Source: JAZDLX01 sp964538455
GTDB taxonomy: Bacteria > Electryoneota > Electryoneia > Electryoneales > Electryoneaceae
Assembly (NCBI GenBank): GCA_964538455.1
Contig: CAZIDZ010000002.1
Location: forward strand, 170,959-234,958
Direction: 5' to 3'
Length of the DNA: 64,000 nt
A program made the translations under genes and the position numbers. This document shows, piece by piece, positions 27,074 through 35,891 of this stretch (the first letter of the stretch is position 1; each line of letters opens with the position of its first letter). The notes under the pieces were generated by a model. That model was not told the origin of the DNA. It ran no database searches and worked only from the letters and a program-made list of their open reading frames with translations.

Positions 27074-29917
27074 TCAGGAACACCCGCTCGTTGTGCCGCA
27101 GTTCAGGCACTTGTAACAGGAACCATTGCGGACCATGATCGAACCGCACGTGGCGCAGGGCGGAGCGTCCGACTGGTTGACGGCGACAAAATGCTCTTCG
27201 CGTTCGACCTGGTCGATTACTCGCTGCGCCTCACGCATCACGTCGGCGCTCAGTTTCTCGCCTTTGCTCTCTTTACTGGACCCATTGCCGTTTCCGTCGC
27301 CCGTTCCGCTGGCGGCTTCGATCGCTTTCTGGTCACTCTCGATCAGGTCTGAATCAATATCTTCGTCCGGGGTGGATATTCCGTGTTCCTCCGGAGGCAG
27401 GAATTTCAAGGCGAGCCAGCGAAACAGGTAGTCCATAACGCTGTGTGCGATCGGGATTTGCCGGTTGTTGGTGAAACCGGACGGTTCGAAACGGGTGTGG
27501 ATGAACTTGCGCACGAGCACGCTAAGCGGCACGCCGTACTGCAACGCGATGCTGATGCTTGTAGCGAAGCTGTCCATCAGCCCACTGATCGCGGAACCTT
27601 CCTTGGACATGACGACGAAAATTTCGCCCGGTTTTCCGTCCTCGTATTCGCCGACGGTGATGTATCCCTCGTGGCCGCCGACCGAGAACTTGTGGGTAAT
27701 GCTCTTGCGTTCGTCGGGGAGTTTCTTCCGGGCGGCCCTCTTCACGTCCACCTTTTTCTCAGCGACCACCTCGCCGGCGTTTGCCTCGGTTTTCGTCGAA
27801 AGCGGCTGGGAAGCCTTGCAGCCATCGCGGTAGATCGCAATCGCCTTGAGGCCGAGTTTCCACGCCTCGACATAGGCTCCCCGGATATCGTCGGTGGTCG
27901 CGTTGTTCGGCATGTTGACTGTTTTCGAGATCGCCCCCGAAAGGAAGGGCTGAACCGCCGCCATCATCCGCACATGACCCATGTAGTGGATCGAACGGTC
28001 GCCTTTGAACGGTTTGAACGCGCAGTCGAAGACCGGCAGGTGATCCGGTCTCAGGCCGGGCGCGCCCTCGATCGTGTCGTTTTCTTCGATGTAATGGACG
28101 ACTCCCTCGGCGATCTTTGCCTCATATCCGAGTGTCTTGAGCGCCAGCGGCACTGTGCGGTTGACGATCTTCAGCATCCCGCCGCCAACCAGTTTCTTGT
28201 ATTTGACCAACGCGATGTCCGGCTCGATGCCCGTCGTGTCGCAATCCATCATAAAAGCGATCGTTCCCGTGGGAGCCAACACCGTCGCCTGGGCGTTGCG
28301 GAAGCCGTTGCTCTCGCCGAGGTGCAGCATTTCCGCGTAGACGTCCTCGACCGCTTCGAGCAGCGGCTTTGGGACGCGAGTGCTGTCGATCCGGCTTACC
28401 GCATCCGCGTGCTTGTGCATCACACGCAAGAACGGACGATGGTTCTTCTTGTAGTACTTGAACGGTCCGGTGACGCCGGCGATCTCGGCCGAGGTGCGGT
28501 AGGCTTCACCGTGCATCAGCGCTGTGATCGTCGCCGCGTAGGCGCGCCCCTCGGAGCTGTCGTAGGGCAGGCCCAGCGACATCAGCAGCGCCCCGAGGTT
28601 GGCATACCCGAGGCCGAGGGGGCGGAAATCGTAACTGTTTCGCGCGATCGCCGGAGTCGGGTAGGAGGCGTTGCTGACGATGATTTCCTGCGCCGTGATC
28701 GTGATCCGCACCGCTGCACGGAACAACTCGATGTCGAAACTGCCGTCCTCGCGGCGGAACTTCATCAGGTTCAGGCTGGCGAGGTTGCAGGCGCTGTCAT
28801 CGAGGAACATATACTCCGAGCAGGGATTCGATGCGTTGATCCGGGCCGTGTTGGGGCAGGTGTGCCAGTCGTTGATGGTGGTGTCGAACTGAAGCCCCGG
28901 GTCACCCGTCTCCCATGCAGCTTCGGTGATCCTCTTCATGATGTCCGAGGCTTTGTGGGTCTCGACGACCTTGCCGGTGGTAATCGCTCTCGTATTCCAC
29001 TCACGGCCCTCTTCCAGAGCGCGCATGAAGTCGTCGGTGGCACGAACGCTGTGGTTCGCGTTCTGGAAGAAGATCGAGCTGTACGCCTCACCGTTGAAAT
29101 CCGCCTCGTACCCCATTTTAATCAAAGCGTGTGCTTTGCGCTCCTCCTTGACCTTCGATTCGATGAAGCCAATGATGTCGGGATGATCGACATTGAGGAT
29201 TACCATCTTGGCTGCGCGGCGCGTTTTTCCGCCGGATTTGATCACCCCCGCGAACGCGTCAAACCCCTTCATGAAACTGACCGGTCCACTCGCCTGCCCG
29301 CCGCCACTCATCCCCTCAAAGGAGGAACGCAGCGGACTGAGATTGCTCCCAGCCCCGGAACCGAATTTGAACAGCATCCCTTCCGTCTTCGCCAGGTCGA
29401 GAATCGATTCCATCTTGTCCTCGACGCTGTTGATGAAACAGGCTGAGCACTGGGGGGTTTCCTCGACGCCGACGTTGAACCAGACCGGGCTGTTGAAGGC
29501 CATGTACTGGTTTACGAGCAGGGAGGTGAGCTCTGCACGGTAGGTTTCAGGGTCCCCATCCTCGGCGAAATACCCGTCCTTGATTCCCCAATCGGTGATC
29601 GTGTTCGCCACCCGGCTGATTACCTGGCGAAGGCTGGATTCGCGTTCGGGGGTGCCCATCGTCCCCTTGAAATACTTGGAGACGACGACGTTTGTGGCGA
29701 GTTGGGTGAAGTGTTTCGGCATCTCGACATCCTTCTGCTCGAAAATCACTTCTCCCTTTTCATTGGTGATCTGGGCATCACGCAGCTCCCATTCCAGTTC
29801 ATCGAAAGGATGCACTCCTTCGCGGCTGAAAACAGGTAGGAATTTCAATTTCTTCATAGAATTACGATCCCCTTCGAGGTGCTTGAGGTCTGCGGCAGCG
29901 TTCGTATTTTCGCTCAT
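27074..29917 (-). CDS. nrdJ: Adenosylcobalamin-dependent ribonucleoside-diphosphate reductase (class II)
   Basis: A 947-residue class II ribonucleotide reductase that makes deoxyribonucleotides using coenzyme B12, so it works with or without oxygen. Features in order: PVWFNVG and CSACFINSVED near residue 157 (an active-site cysteine region), FKFGSGAGSNLSPLRSS, the catalytic NPCSEYMFLDDSACNLASLN near 364, and ATVLAPTGTIAFMMDCDTTG. A vitamin-B12-type C-terminal tail ends in a four-cysteine zinc-ribbon pattern (CATCGSIMVRNGSCYKCLNC). The ATG at 29917 has GGGAG five bases upstream; the GTG two codons earlier is too close to that site. Upstream lies a long leader with strong secondary structure (29987-30137). 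No other RNR gene is present here. Confidence 0.96.
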   Translation of the reverse strand: MSENTNAAADLKHLEGDRNSMKKLKFLPVFSREGVHPFDELEWELRDAQITNEKGEVIFEQKDVEMPKHFTQLATNVVVSKYFKGTMGTPERESSLRQVISRVANTITDWGIKDGYFAEDGDPETYRAELTSLLVNQYMAFNSPVWFNVGVEETPQCSACFINSVEDKMESILDLAKTEGMLFKFGSGAGSNLSPLRSSFEGMSGGGQASGPVSFMKGFDAFAGVIKSGGKTRRAAKMVILNVDHPDIIGFIESKVKEERKAHALIKMGYEADFNGEAYSSIFFQNANHSVRATDDFMRALEEGREWNTRAITTGKVVETHKASDIMKRITEAAWETGDPGLQFDTTINDWHTCPNTARINASNPCSEYMFLDDSACNLASLNLMKFRREDGSFDIELFRAAVRITITAQEIIVSNASYPTPAIARNSYDFRPLGLGYANLGALLMSLGLPYDSSEGRAYAATITALMHGEAYRTSAEIAGVTGPFKYYKKNHRPFLRVMHKHADAVSRIDSTRVPKPLLEAVEDVYAEMLHLGESNGFRNAQATVLAPTGTIAFMMDCDTTGIEPDIALVKYKKLVGGGMLKIVNRTVPLALKTLGYEAKIAEGVVHYIEENDTIEGAPGLRPDHLPVFDCAFKPFKGDRSIHYMGHVRMMAAVQPFLSGAISKTVNMPNNATTDDIRGAYVEAWKLGLKAIAIYRDGCKASQPLSTKTEANAGEVVAEKKVDVKRAARKKLPDERKSITHKFSVGGHEGYITVGEYEDGKPGEIFVVMSKEGSAISGLMDSFATSISIALQYGVPLSVLVRKFIHTRFEPSGFTNNRQIPIAHSVMDYLFRWLALKFLPPEEHGISTPDEDIDSDLIESDQKAIEAASGTGDGNGNGSSKESKGEKLSADVMREAQRVIDQVEREEHFVAVNQSDAPPCATCGSIMVRNGSCYKCLNCGTTSGCS

Positions 29918-29986
29918 CGACACTCCCTGTGAACAAGAAGTTCAACCCACCTAACATCCAGCGCTTGCAGCATCATCCTCCTGTGA

Positions 29987-30137
29987 CCCACTGGCCTGCG
30001 CGAGGTAAGAAAGCAGGCCGGGAAGTGAGCGCGGAACCCGTGGGTTATCACCGGTTTCCGTTGAGGAGCGTCATGAGCCTTTGAGAGAGCGATGTGTCGC
30101 CTCAACGAGAAGAAAAAGCTGGAATATCTCGTTGAGG
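29987..30137 (-). promoter_or_regulatory. Structured leader of nrdJ with mutually exclusive hairpins
   Basis: On the minus strand, in transcript order: arm 1 (30137-30127, CCTCAACGAGA) and arm 2 (30110-30100, TCTCGTTGAGG) form a perfect 11-bp stem around a 16-base loop. Arm 3 (30066-30059, CCTCAACG) repeats the first eight bases of arm 1 and can pair with the same arm 2. Next comes GGAAACCGGTGATAACCC (30059-30042). A second stem follows: GGCCTGC (30019-30013) with GCAGGCC (29999-29993), extended across a four-base bulge by a segment whose G-U pair exists only in minus-strand RNA. The element ends 70 bases before the nrdJ start. The pairings are seen; a regulatory role is inferred. Confidence 0.5.
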
Positions 30138-30764
30138 GACATTGCAAGGTGCCAATAATTAAACACTTAAACTGCGACGACCGCTGAGAGTAACCCTGCC
30201 CGCGTAATGGCGAATCTCTGTTTGTGCGTAGTGGCGAAAAAGGATCCTCATCGGGTGCCTTTGGCGGTACCGTCGTCGGTGAATCACGGGATCCCAACCC
30301 CATGGGAATCACGCACCCGGCTTCGGCATCCGCAAAGAGCGAAAGCCAAATTAGACGTCCTCTTCTAGGTTGTCAAGGTGGAAGGCGCTACTTTCGGGAT
30401 TTTTTTGAGCACAAGATGGTGCGAGCTCCAAGGGACACCAGCACTATATGTTGCGTATCCTTGTGATTTTCTTCAAGTTCCCGATAGCGCTATACGCATT
30501 GACTGAAAAGAGGCTCCGGGTACCTCACAGCATGACACTCCAACCTGAATAAATGCTCAATAAGAAGAGAGAGTTGCCTTGACCGAACACCTTGTCGCGC
30601 ACTCCAGCCACACCCTTGGCCGTCCGGTGGCCGGGTCGAATCTTAGAAACCGTTGTGGGATAAGACAAAATGCCATGCTCTGCCGGGGTCTGCGAGGCGT
30701 TCCGGCAGGGTTGGATAAGATGAGTGAGAAGTCGAGGAGAAGCGACGGGGAGTTGCGAGAGAGA
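30138..30764. other. Intergenic region without a recognisable gene
   Basis: About 630 bases between the nrdJ leader and the YtfJ-like gene. Short open frames exist on both strands but have no family motif or good ribosome site. No tRNA fold could be completed. It presumably carries the nrdJ promoter. Confidence 0.5.
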
Positions 30765-31163
30765 TCAGCTCTCCGAGTCGCCCGGCTTCTTTTTCTCCTC
30801 GTCCGGTGTCTCCCCGTGCCCTCGGAGGCTGTCCATCGCGTAGGTGAGCAGATCCGGGAGCTTTTCGATCAGGTGGTCCATGCCCTTACCCTTGGCCATT
30901 TCTGCCGGCAGCACACGGACTGTTGTGCCGTCGTGGACCAGGAAAGCGGCGGGTTCGATGCGGATTCCGCCGCCGCCACCTCCACCCCGGGCCTTTCCGC
31001 CGCCGTCTCCACCCCCGGCGCCGAAACCGATCGAGACCTTGATCACAGGCACCACAAGCACACCGTTGAACGTAATCGGCTCGCCGATGATTGTCTCGCT
31101 GCGCGCGATATCTTTCGCTTTTTCGAGCAGACCTTCGATCAGGGACTGCGCTTCGCTGTTCAT
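30765..31163 (-). CDS. GerW/YtfJ-family protein
   Basis: A 132-residue protein of the YtfJ (GerW) family. The first 50 residues hold the family core (SEAQSLIEGLLEKAKDI, ETIIGEPITFNGVLVVPVIK), followed by a glycine-rich loop (about 48-65), a second conserved block (IRIEPAAFLVHDGTTVRVLP) and a charged tail. In Bacillus the family is linked to spore germination, but it occurs widely in non-sporulating bacteria with unknown function. Its ATG overlaps the stop of the DUF2953 gene (ATGA), the same gene order as ytfI-ytfJ in Bacillus. Confidence 0.88.
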   Translation of the reverse strand: MNSEAQSLIEGLLEKAKDIARSETIIGEPITFNGVLVVPVIKVSIGFGAGGGDGGGKARGGGGGGGIRIEPAAFLVHDGTTVRVLPAEMAKGKGMDHLIEKLPDLLTYAMDSLRGHGETPDEEKKKPGDSES

Positions 31164-32230
31164 GCGGCGACTCCAGAGCTTGCGGTGGGAAGCAATTCCC
31201 CCCGTCGGTAGCGGCGATAGGCTCGCCAGAGACCCCATAGAGGCAGGCACAGGATCAGGCGAAAAGTAGCAAGGACAAAGCGGTAAGGCCAAATCACGAC
31301 GATCATATCCAGAGACCCCCACACCGGAGCGGGTTCCTGGTCGAACGCCGGGACGAAGACGACATGGCCTGGGAGGCTTGGGTGGATCGATCCGAGCAGT
31401 GCGTAATGCCACCCGAGCAACGCCCCCAACGCGGCCGGATCACCGCCAAACCCGTACCGCGCGTCGAGTTTTTTGAAGTGAGGGGCGGAAAGGCAGTCTC
31501 CCAGAAAACGCAATACAGTCCGGAGGATACGCCTGCCCATCGGTCCATACTCGCGGAGGTAGGCGATTCCGTTGCGCACGGTGGCGAGCAGGCGGGCGAA
31601 GCCCGCCTGCTTTTTCCCCGGCTCCTCCTTCTCCGTGTCGTCCCACTGCGATTGCTCATCCTTCGAAAGCGGAGGGGGAGGCTGTTCCTCGTCCGGTTTC
31701 GCCTCTTCGCCCCGTTCCTCGTTCTCCGGGCTTTCGCTGGTGAAACCCGGATCGTCCCGGCGCCGGATCTCGCCACCGGGTTCGCCGGGCTCCGCCGGTT
31801 CACCACCGCCGGATTCCGCCGGAGGCGGCGGCTCAGGAGGGACGAATTCCTCCTCTGGCATTTCGGTTTTTTGGGGTTGATCGTAGGGAGGCTGCGGGGA
31901 GATCGCGGTTTTCTTCCGTTTCCCAAAGATGCTGAGCGCCATCCGGAATGGCCAGATGACAGCTTTGAAGACCCAGAACAAAGCGGCGAAAATCCAGCCG
32001 AGGGCCGTTATCAGCGCTTTCCCCGCGATTTTCAGCGGACGCAGCCGTGTCGTCCAACGTTTCCGGAAAGCCTTGAAATGAGCGGTGCCCTCCGGCGCCA
32101 CCTGCAAGCTGCCGACTCGGACGGACCAATCCCGGCGGCGTTCGTCCAAACCGACTGTCACTGTGATCGGGACAAAAAATGGTGCCACGATCAAAGCGAC
32201 GATGATGCCGAGGATGATCCATCCAATCAC
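31160..32230 (-). CDS. DUF2953 (YtfI-like) membrane protein
   Basis: A 356-residue protein. It opens with a transmembrane helix (WIILGIIVALIVAPFFVP), continues with DUF2953-like beta sequence, has a second hydrophobic region (ALITALGWIFAALFWVFKAV), a long proline/glutamate-rich linker (about 125-215), and a C-terminal conserved part (LDARYGFGGDPAALGALLGW, then PYRFVLATFRLILCLPLWGL). The start is set at GTG 32230 because GGGAG lies seven bases before it; the TTG nine codons earlier has no such site. It is coupled to the YtfJ-like gene and divergent from the Tol operon. Confidence 0.75.
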   Translation of the reverse strand: MIGWIILGIIVALIVAPFFVPITVTVGLDERRRDWSVRVGSLQVAPEGTAHFKAFRKRWTTRLRPLKIAGKALITALGWIFAALFWVFKAVIWPFRMALSIFGKRKKTAISPQPPYDQPQKTEMPEEEFVPPEPPPPAESGGGEPAEPGEPGGEIRRRDDPGFTSESPENEERGEEAKPDEEQPPPPLSKDEQSQWDDTEKEEPGKKQAGFARLLATVRNGIAYLREYGPMGRRILRTVLRFLGDCLSAPHFKKLDARYGFGGDPAALGALLGWHYALLGSIHPSLPGHVVFVPAFDQEPAPVWGSLDMIVVIWPYRFVLATFRLILCLPLWGLWRAYRRYRRGELLPTASSGVAA

Positions 32231-32518
32231 AGGCAGACTCCCGGATAATGACGACAATGGGGAAAGTGCCGAGCCCGGAACGCGCAGTCAAGTGGCAGAT
32301 CGAATCGTATCAACCGGCGTTTCCCCGACTACATCATTGCGGGCCAGTTCTGGAAGCCATCCGTCCGGCGTGAGGGGATCGCCGGGAGAGTCCTCCGCGA
32401 CCGCTTCGAGGCCCCGAGGAGTGACCGAAAACATTGCCCGCTTCGCCGCCCTGCCCCTACCTTTCGGGCTACGCGACGAACATCATCGGAACGATTATAC
32501 TTGGGCAATTCCGGGATG

Positions 32519-32540
32519 GTCCCCTTAAAACCCTGGGGAC
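32519..32540. other. Short hairpin in the tolQ leader
   Basis: GTCCCC (32519-32524) and GGGGAC (32535-32540) form a 6-bp stem with a 10-base loop, 35 bases before tolQ. TATACT at 32496-32501 could be a -10 box but has no clear -35 partner. The remainder of 32231-32575 holds no gene that I can support. Confidence 0.3.
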
Positions 32541-32575
32541 GGCCCCGAACCGCCCTCCGACTGCGGAGTTCGACC

Positions 32576-33235
32576 ATGAATCTCTGGGCCATCGTCCAGC
32601 ATGCCAGTCCGGTCAACCAGGCGATCCTGCTGTTTCTCCTGTTACTCTCTATCCTGTCCTGGGGGGTTGTTATCGAGCGGTGGCGCTATTTCGCCGCCGC
32701 CAAGGGTGCAGATGAGCGTTTTTTCAAGTCCCTACGAGGACATTTTGACGCTATGGATGTCTACAAGGCCGCGCGCGAGGCGAAACGGAGTTCCTCGGGC
32801 CGTGTCTACATGGCGGCGATGGAGGAGATGCAGCGCCTCGAACGCGAAGACGCTCAATCCTGGTCGGAGACGCTCGAGACCGAACGCAGCCGTCTCAAGG
32901 CGGACGGGGAGCGCGGGTTGCCGTTGCTCGCCATCATCGCCTCGACGGCGCCTTTCATCGGGCTGCTGGGCACGGTGTGGGGGGTGATGCTCGCCTTCCT
33001 CAAGTTGGGTCAAATGCAGGGTCAGCCCGCACTTGAGGTTGTCGGTCCGGGCATTGCAGAAGCACTCGTCGCAACCGCGATGGGATTGATGGCCGCGATT
33101 CCGGCGATGATGGCCTACAACGCCTTTGTCGCGGCGCAGCGGAACATGCTGCGGCGCAGCGAGGAATTCTCGCGCCGTCTGATGGTCGCCTTCGTGCCCG
33201 CCGGGAAAGCGAAGGGGAAGGAAAACAAGTCATGA
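32576..33235 (+). CDS. tolQ: TolQ/ExbB-type proton channel
   Basis: A 219-residue MotA/TolQ/ExbB inner-membrane protein. The first helix is VNQAILLFLLLLSILSWGVV, and the conserved C-terminal pair of helices includes LPLLAIIASTAPFIGLLGTV and GIAEALVATAMGLMAAIPAM. With TolR it uses the proton-motive force to energise TolA across the envelope. The ATG at 32576 has GCGGAG seven bases upstream. The stop overlaps the tolR start (ATGA), and the order Q-R-A-B supports Tol rather than Exb. Confidence 0.93.
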   Translation: MNLWAIVQHASPVNQAILLFLLLLSILSWGVVIERWRYFAAAKGADERFFKSLRGHFDAMDVYKAAREAKRSSSGRVYMAAMEEMQRLEREDAQSWSETLETERSRLKADGERGLPLLAIIASTAPFIGLLGTVWGVMLAFLKLGQMQGQPALEVVGPGIAEALVATAMGLMAAIPAMMAYNAFVAAQRNMLRRSEEFSRRLMVAFVPAGKAKGKENKS

Positions 33236-33678
33236 TCGGTGTTCGCCCGAAAAACGGCCCGGATGAGTTCGAGGGAATCGCCGAAATCAACGTCACTCCC
33301 CTGGTCGATGTCTTTCTCGTGCTGCTCGTAATTTTCATGATTACCGCGCCGGTGATCAAGACGGCGATCGAAATGGGGCTGCCACGCGCGCAGACCGCGC
33401 AGGCCGATCCTTCCCAGGGAATCACGGTGAAGGTGATGCCGGACCGTACGATCTGGATCGATGAGGAGCGTGTCACGATGCAGGCGTTCCCGGACCGTTT
33501 CCGCGCGATCTGGGCGCAGCTCGGTCCGGACAAGAAGCCCCGTCCGGTGTTTCTTGCGGCGGACAAAGGGGTCCCCTATGGCGAAGTGGTCTATGTTCTC
33601 GATGAACTTCGAGCCGCCGGGGTGGAGGACCTTGGGTTGTTGACGCGGAAAGACCTGGAGCAGAGTCGGGGCAAATGA
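33232..33678 (+). CDS. tolR: TolR/ExbD-type protein
   Basis: A 148-residue protein with one transmembrane helix (VTPLVDVFLVLLVIFMITAP). The helix contains the conserved proton-carrying aspartate in the family motif INVTPLVDVFLVLLVIF. The periplasmic domain follows (residues about 45-148). It partners TolQ in the proton-driven motor. The gene is coupled at both ends by ATGA overlaps. Confidence 0.93.
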   Translation: MIGVRPKNGPDEFEGIAEINVTPLVDVFLVLLVIFMITAPVIKTAIEMGLPRAQTAQADPSQGITVKVMPDRTIWIDEERVTMQAFPDRFRAIWAQLGPDKKPRPVFLAADKGVPYGEVVYVLDELRAAGVEDLGLLTRKDLEQSRGK

Positions 33679-34484
33679 ACGTCGGCACGCCCCTCATTCC
33701 CCGGGCCTGGAGTTTCGGGCTGTCGATCAGCCTGCTCGTCCATGGCGGACTGACGGCGCTGCTGGTGTTCGGCCCGGCGATGGGATTGTTCAGGACGGTC
33801 AACCAGCCGCCGGAGGTAATCCTGGTTCGTCTGCGCGGCGGAGGGCAGAACGTGCCCGGGTGGATTAAGCCTACATTGGCACCGCCCGACAAGGCCGTGG
33901 TCCCGGACAATAAACCGCAGGCGAAGCCAAAACAGAAAGAGCGGGTGGAAACGCCGCCGGAGACCAAGGAGGAGAGAGAAACTACTCCCGCACCGGCGGC
34001 GACGAAGACGACCGAGGTGAAACCGGAAGCGGCCGAGACTTCGGCCCCGGAGAGCGCGGAAACCGAAGCGAAACCTGCGGAAGCCGAGCCTGCCTCCGCA
34101 GAGGCGCAGGGGAGCGAGGCGCCAGAGACCGCCGGTGAAACGGGGGAAGGAATCGGGGCAAAACCGGGTCCCGAGGGTCCGGGGTTCGGGGCGACGAGCG
34201 ACACCGATTTTCCTGGTGCGGACGTATTCCTCTCGCGGGTGGAGGCGGAGGTGCAGCGCCGCTTCAATTTCCGGGGGCGTTCGACCGGGGCGGTTGCCGA
34301 ATACCACTTTTACATTGACAAGCGGGGCAGGATGCTCGACCTGCTGCTGGTCACGTCGAGCGGAATCAACAGTCTCGACCTGTCGGCGCGAAGCGCCTTG
34401 ATGCGAGCGAAATTTCCGCCGTTGCCTCCAGGATATATATATGACCGCCTCGGCGTGACGTATCGTTTCTATGACGCAAAGTAG
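33675..34484 (+). CDS. tolA: TolA/TonB-like energy-transducing protein
   Basis: A 269-residue protein with an N-terminal membrane anchor (LSISLLVHGGLTALLVFGPA). A long low-complexity linker rich in Pro, Glu, Lys and Ala (about 70-165) would span the periplasm. The C-terminal domain (about 180-269) is of the TonB/TolA type (ADVFLSRVEAEVQRRFNF, with YHFYIDKRGRMLDLLLV and ALMRAKFPPLPPGY). Position after tolQ-tolR and before tolB makes TolA the better call, although the C-terminal domain alone could be TonB. Confidence 0.82.
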   Translation: MNVGTPLIPRAWSFGLSISLLVHGGLTALLVFGPAMGLFRTVNQPPEVILVRLRGGGQNVPGWIKPTLAPPDKAVVPDNKPQAKPKQKERVETPPETKEERETTPAPAATKTTEVKPEAAETSAPESAETEAKPAEAEPASAEAQGSEAPETAGETGEGIGAKPGPEGPGFGATSDTDFPGADVFLSRVEAEVQRRFNFRGRSTGAVAEYHFYIDKRGRMLDLLLVTSSGINSLDLSARSALMRAKFPPLPPGYIYDRLGVTYRFYDAK

Positions 34485-34518
34485 TTGTCAAAGCGGGTGA
34501 ACTGCAGGAGATCCTGAC

Positions 34519-35844
34519 GTGGACGGACGTGGGCGGCAAACAAGGTATTGGAAGAAGGGCTTCGGGGCGGCGCTGCTGCTTTTGGTTGCGCTGACCGCAT
34601 TTCCGCGGGTAACGGTTGCACAGGAGCAGGAGCAGGTTCCGGAAGTGGTCCTCGAGGCGTACTCCACCGGATTCTACCGTCCGGGTCTGCTCTACACATC
34701 GACGCTGGACAGCACTCTTGATCGAGGTGAAACCGCCGCCGCGAGACTTTTCCTGGAACGGCTTAACTTCGCCATGGTCTGGTCTGGATATGTCAATCTT
34801 TTCACGCCGGAGTATGTCAAGCGGGTAGGCCCGCGGGAGACCCCGGGCGCGGACGTTCCCGAGATGGAGCTGCACGCCACGGTGCGGAAGAGTGGCGATG
34901 GGAGCGGATCCCTGCGTGCGGTTCTGAGGCTTTCGGAAATCGGGGGCGAAGCGTTTTACGGCGGGGCGATCGCCATTGATAGGAGCGACGCGGTCCGCAA
35001 GGGCGACATCGCCGCCGAGGATGTGCTTCGCCAGCTGACCGGGATGACGCCGCCTTTTCGCAGCCGTATTGTAGCGGTCGAAAAGCACCCGAACAACATC
35101 AAGGAACTGATCTTTTTAAATTACGACGGCGGGTCGCGCTGGCAGTTGACGCACGACAATTCGATCGCACTCTCGCCGAGCTGGTCGCCGGACGGGCGCA
35201 AGATCGTGTTCACCAGTTTCCGCGGCGGCGCGGACGCCGAGCTTTGGATCGCCGACCTCGATCAGCGCAAAATCAGTTCGCTGCTCCGCAGACGGGGGGC
35301 GGATGCCGCGCCCGACTGGTCGCCGACGGGACAATGGATCATCTTCGCCGGCTCGCTCGGTAATGAAACCCACCTCTACCTGATCAATCCGAGTGGCACC
35401 GGCCTGCGGCGTCTCACCCGCGGGCCCTGGATCGATACTTCCCCGAGCTGGTCGCCGGACGGGCGCAAGATCGTGTTCATGTCTGACCGTTCAGGCAATC
35501 CGCAGATCTTTCGGATGGATATCGATGGGGCCAACCTGCGCCGTCTTACCTACCAGGGCACCTACAACGCGGACCCCTCATGGTCGCCTTCCGGCGATCG
35601 CATCGCGTACGCGCGCCTCGAGGATAACGGCTTCCAGATCCGCAGCATGGACCCGATGGGAGATGTGGACGTAGCGTTGACCGATGAACCGGGCGACCAT
35701 CTCGACCCGTCCTGGTCGCCGGACGGGATGAAGATCACCTACAATTACCGTGGGAAGGTCTGGGTGATGAGCGCCGACGGCACCCTGCGCCGTCCACTGC
35801 TCGCCGACGGCCTGATGCCCAACTGGTCACCGATCCTGAAGTAG
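34519..35844 (+). CDS. tolB: TolB-like periplasmic beta-propeller
   Basis: A 441-residue protein with a signal peptide (GFGAALLLLVALTAFPRVTV), an N-terminal TolB domain (about 35-185) and five PD40 propeller repeats, each containing the phrase SWSPDG or a close variant (such as LSPSWSPDGRKIVFTSFRGG). In the Tol system TolB binds Pal and helps outer-membrane constriction. The start is GTG at 34519, with GGAG eight bases upstream. No pal gene follows, unlike the usual tolQRAB-pal order. A REP-like sequence begins 12 bases after the stop. Confidence 0.93.
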   Translation: MDGRGRQTRYWKKGFGAALLLLVALTAFPRVTVAQEQEQVPEVVLEAYSTGFYRPGLLYTSTLDSTLDRGETAAARLFLERLNFAMVWSGYVNLFTPEYVKRVGPRETPGADVPEMELHATVRKSGDGSGSLRAVLRLSEIGGEAFYGGAIAIDRSDAVRKGDIAAEDVLRQLTGMTPPFRSRIVAVEKHPNNIKELIFLNYDGGSRWQLTHDNSIALSPSWSPDGRKIVFTSFRGGADAELWIADLDQRKISSLLRRRGADAAPDWSPTGQWIIFAGSLGNETHLYLINPSGTGLRRLTRGPWIDTSPSWSPDGRKIVFMSDRSGNPQIFRMDIDGANLRRLTYQGTYNADPSWSPSGDRIAYARLEDNGFQIRSMDPMGDVDVALTDEPGDHLDPSWSPDGMKITYNYRGKVWVMSADGTLRRPLLADGLMPNWSPILK

Positions 35845-35855
35845 CCGGGTGATAG

Positions 35856-35873
35856 AAAAAGGGGACATGCACC
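35856..35873. repeat. Solo REP-like element after tolB
   Basis: AAAAAGGGGACATGCACC matches the arm of the REPIN at 45618-45635 (AAAAAGGGGACACGTACC) at 16 of 18 positions. It lies between tolB and a small ORF. Confidence 0.6.
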
Positions 35874-35891
35874 TCTCTGCAATTGAGTGAC

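Noticed and set aside
27383..29446. A 687-codon open frame on the plus strand
   Set aside because: It is antisense to nrdJ, whose translation matches a known enzyme across its whole length; long antisense frames are common in GC-rich genes.
29920..30140. A confident cobalamin riboswitch annotation
   Set aside because: Only one core box is recognisable by eye; the remaining invariant boxes are missing, so it is kept as a hypothesis only.
30595..30665. A possible tRNA-like segment (GGGTCGAATC resembling a T-loop)
   Set aside because: No acceptor, D or anticodon stems could be matched around it.
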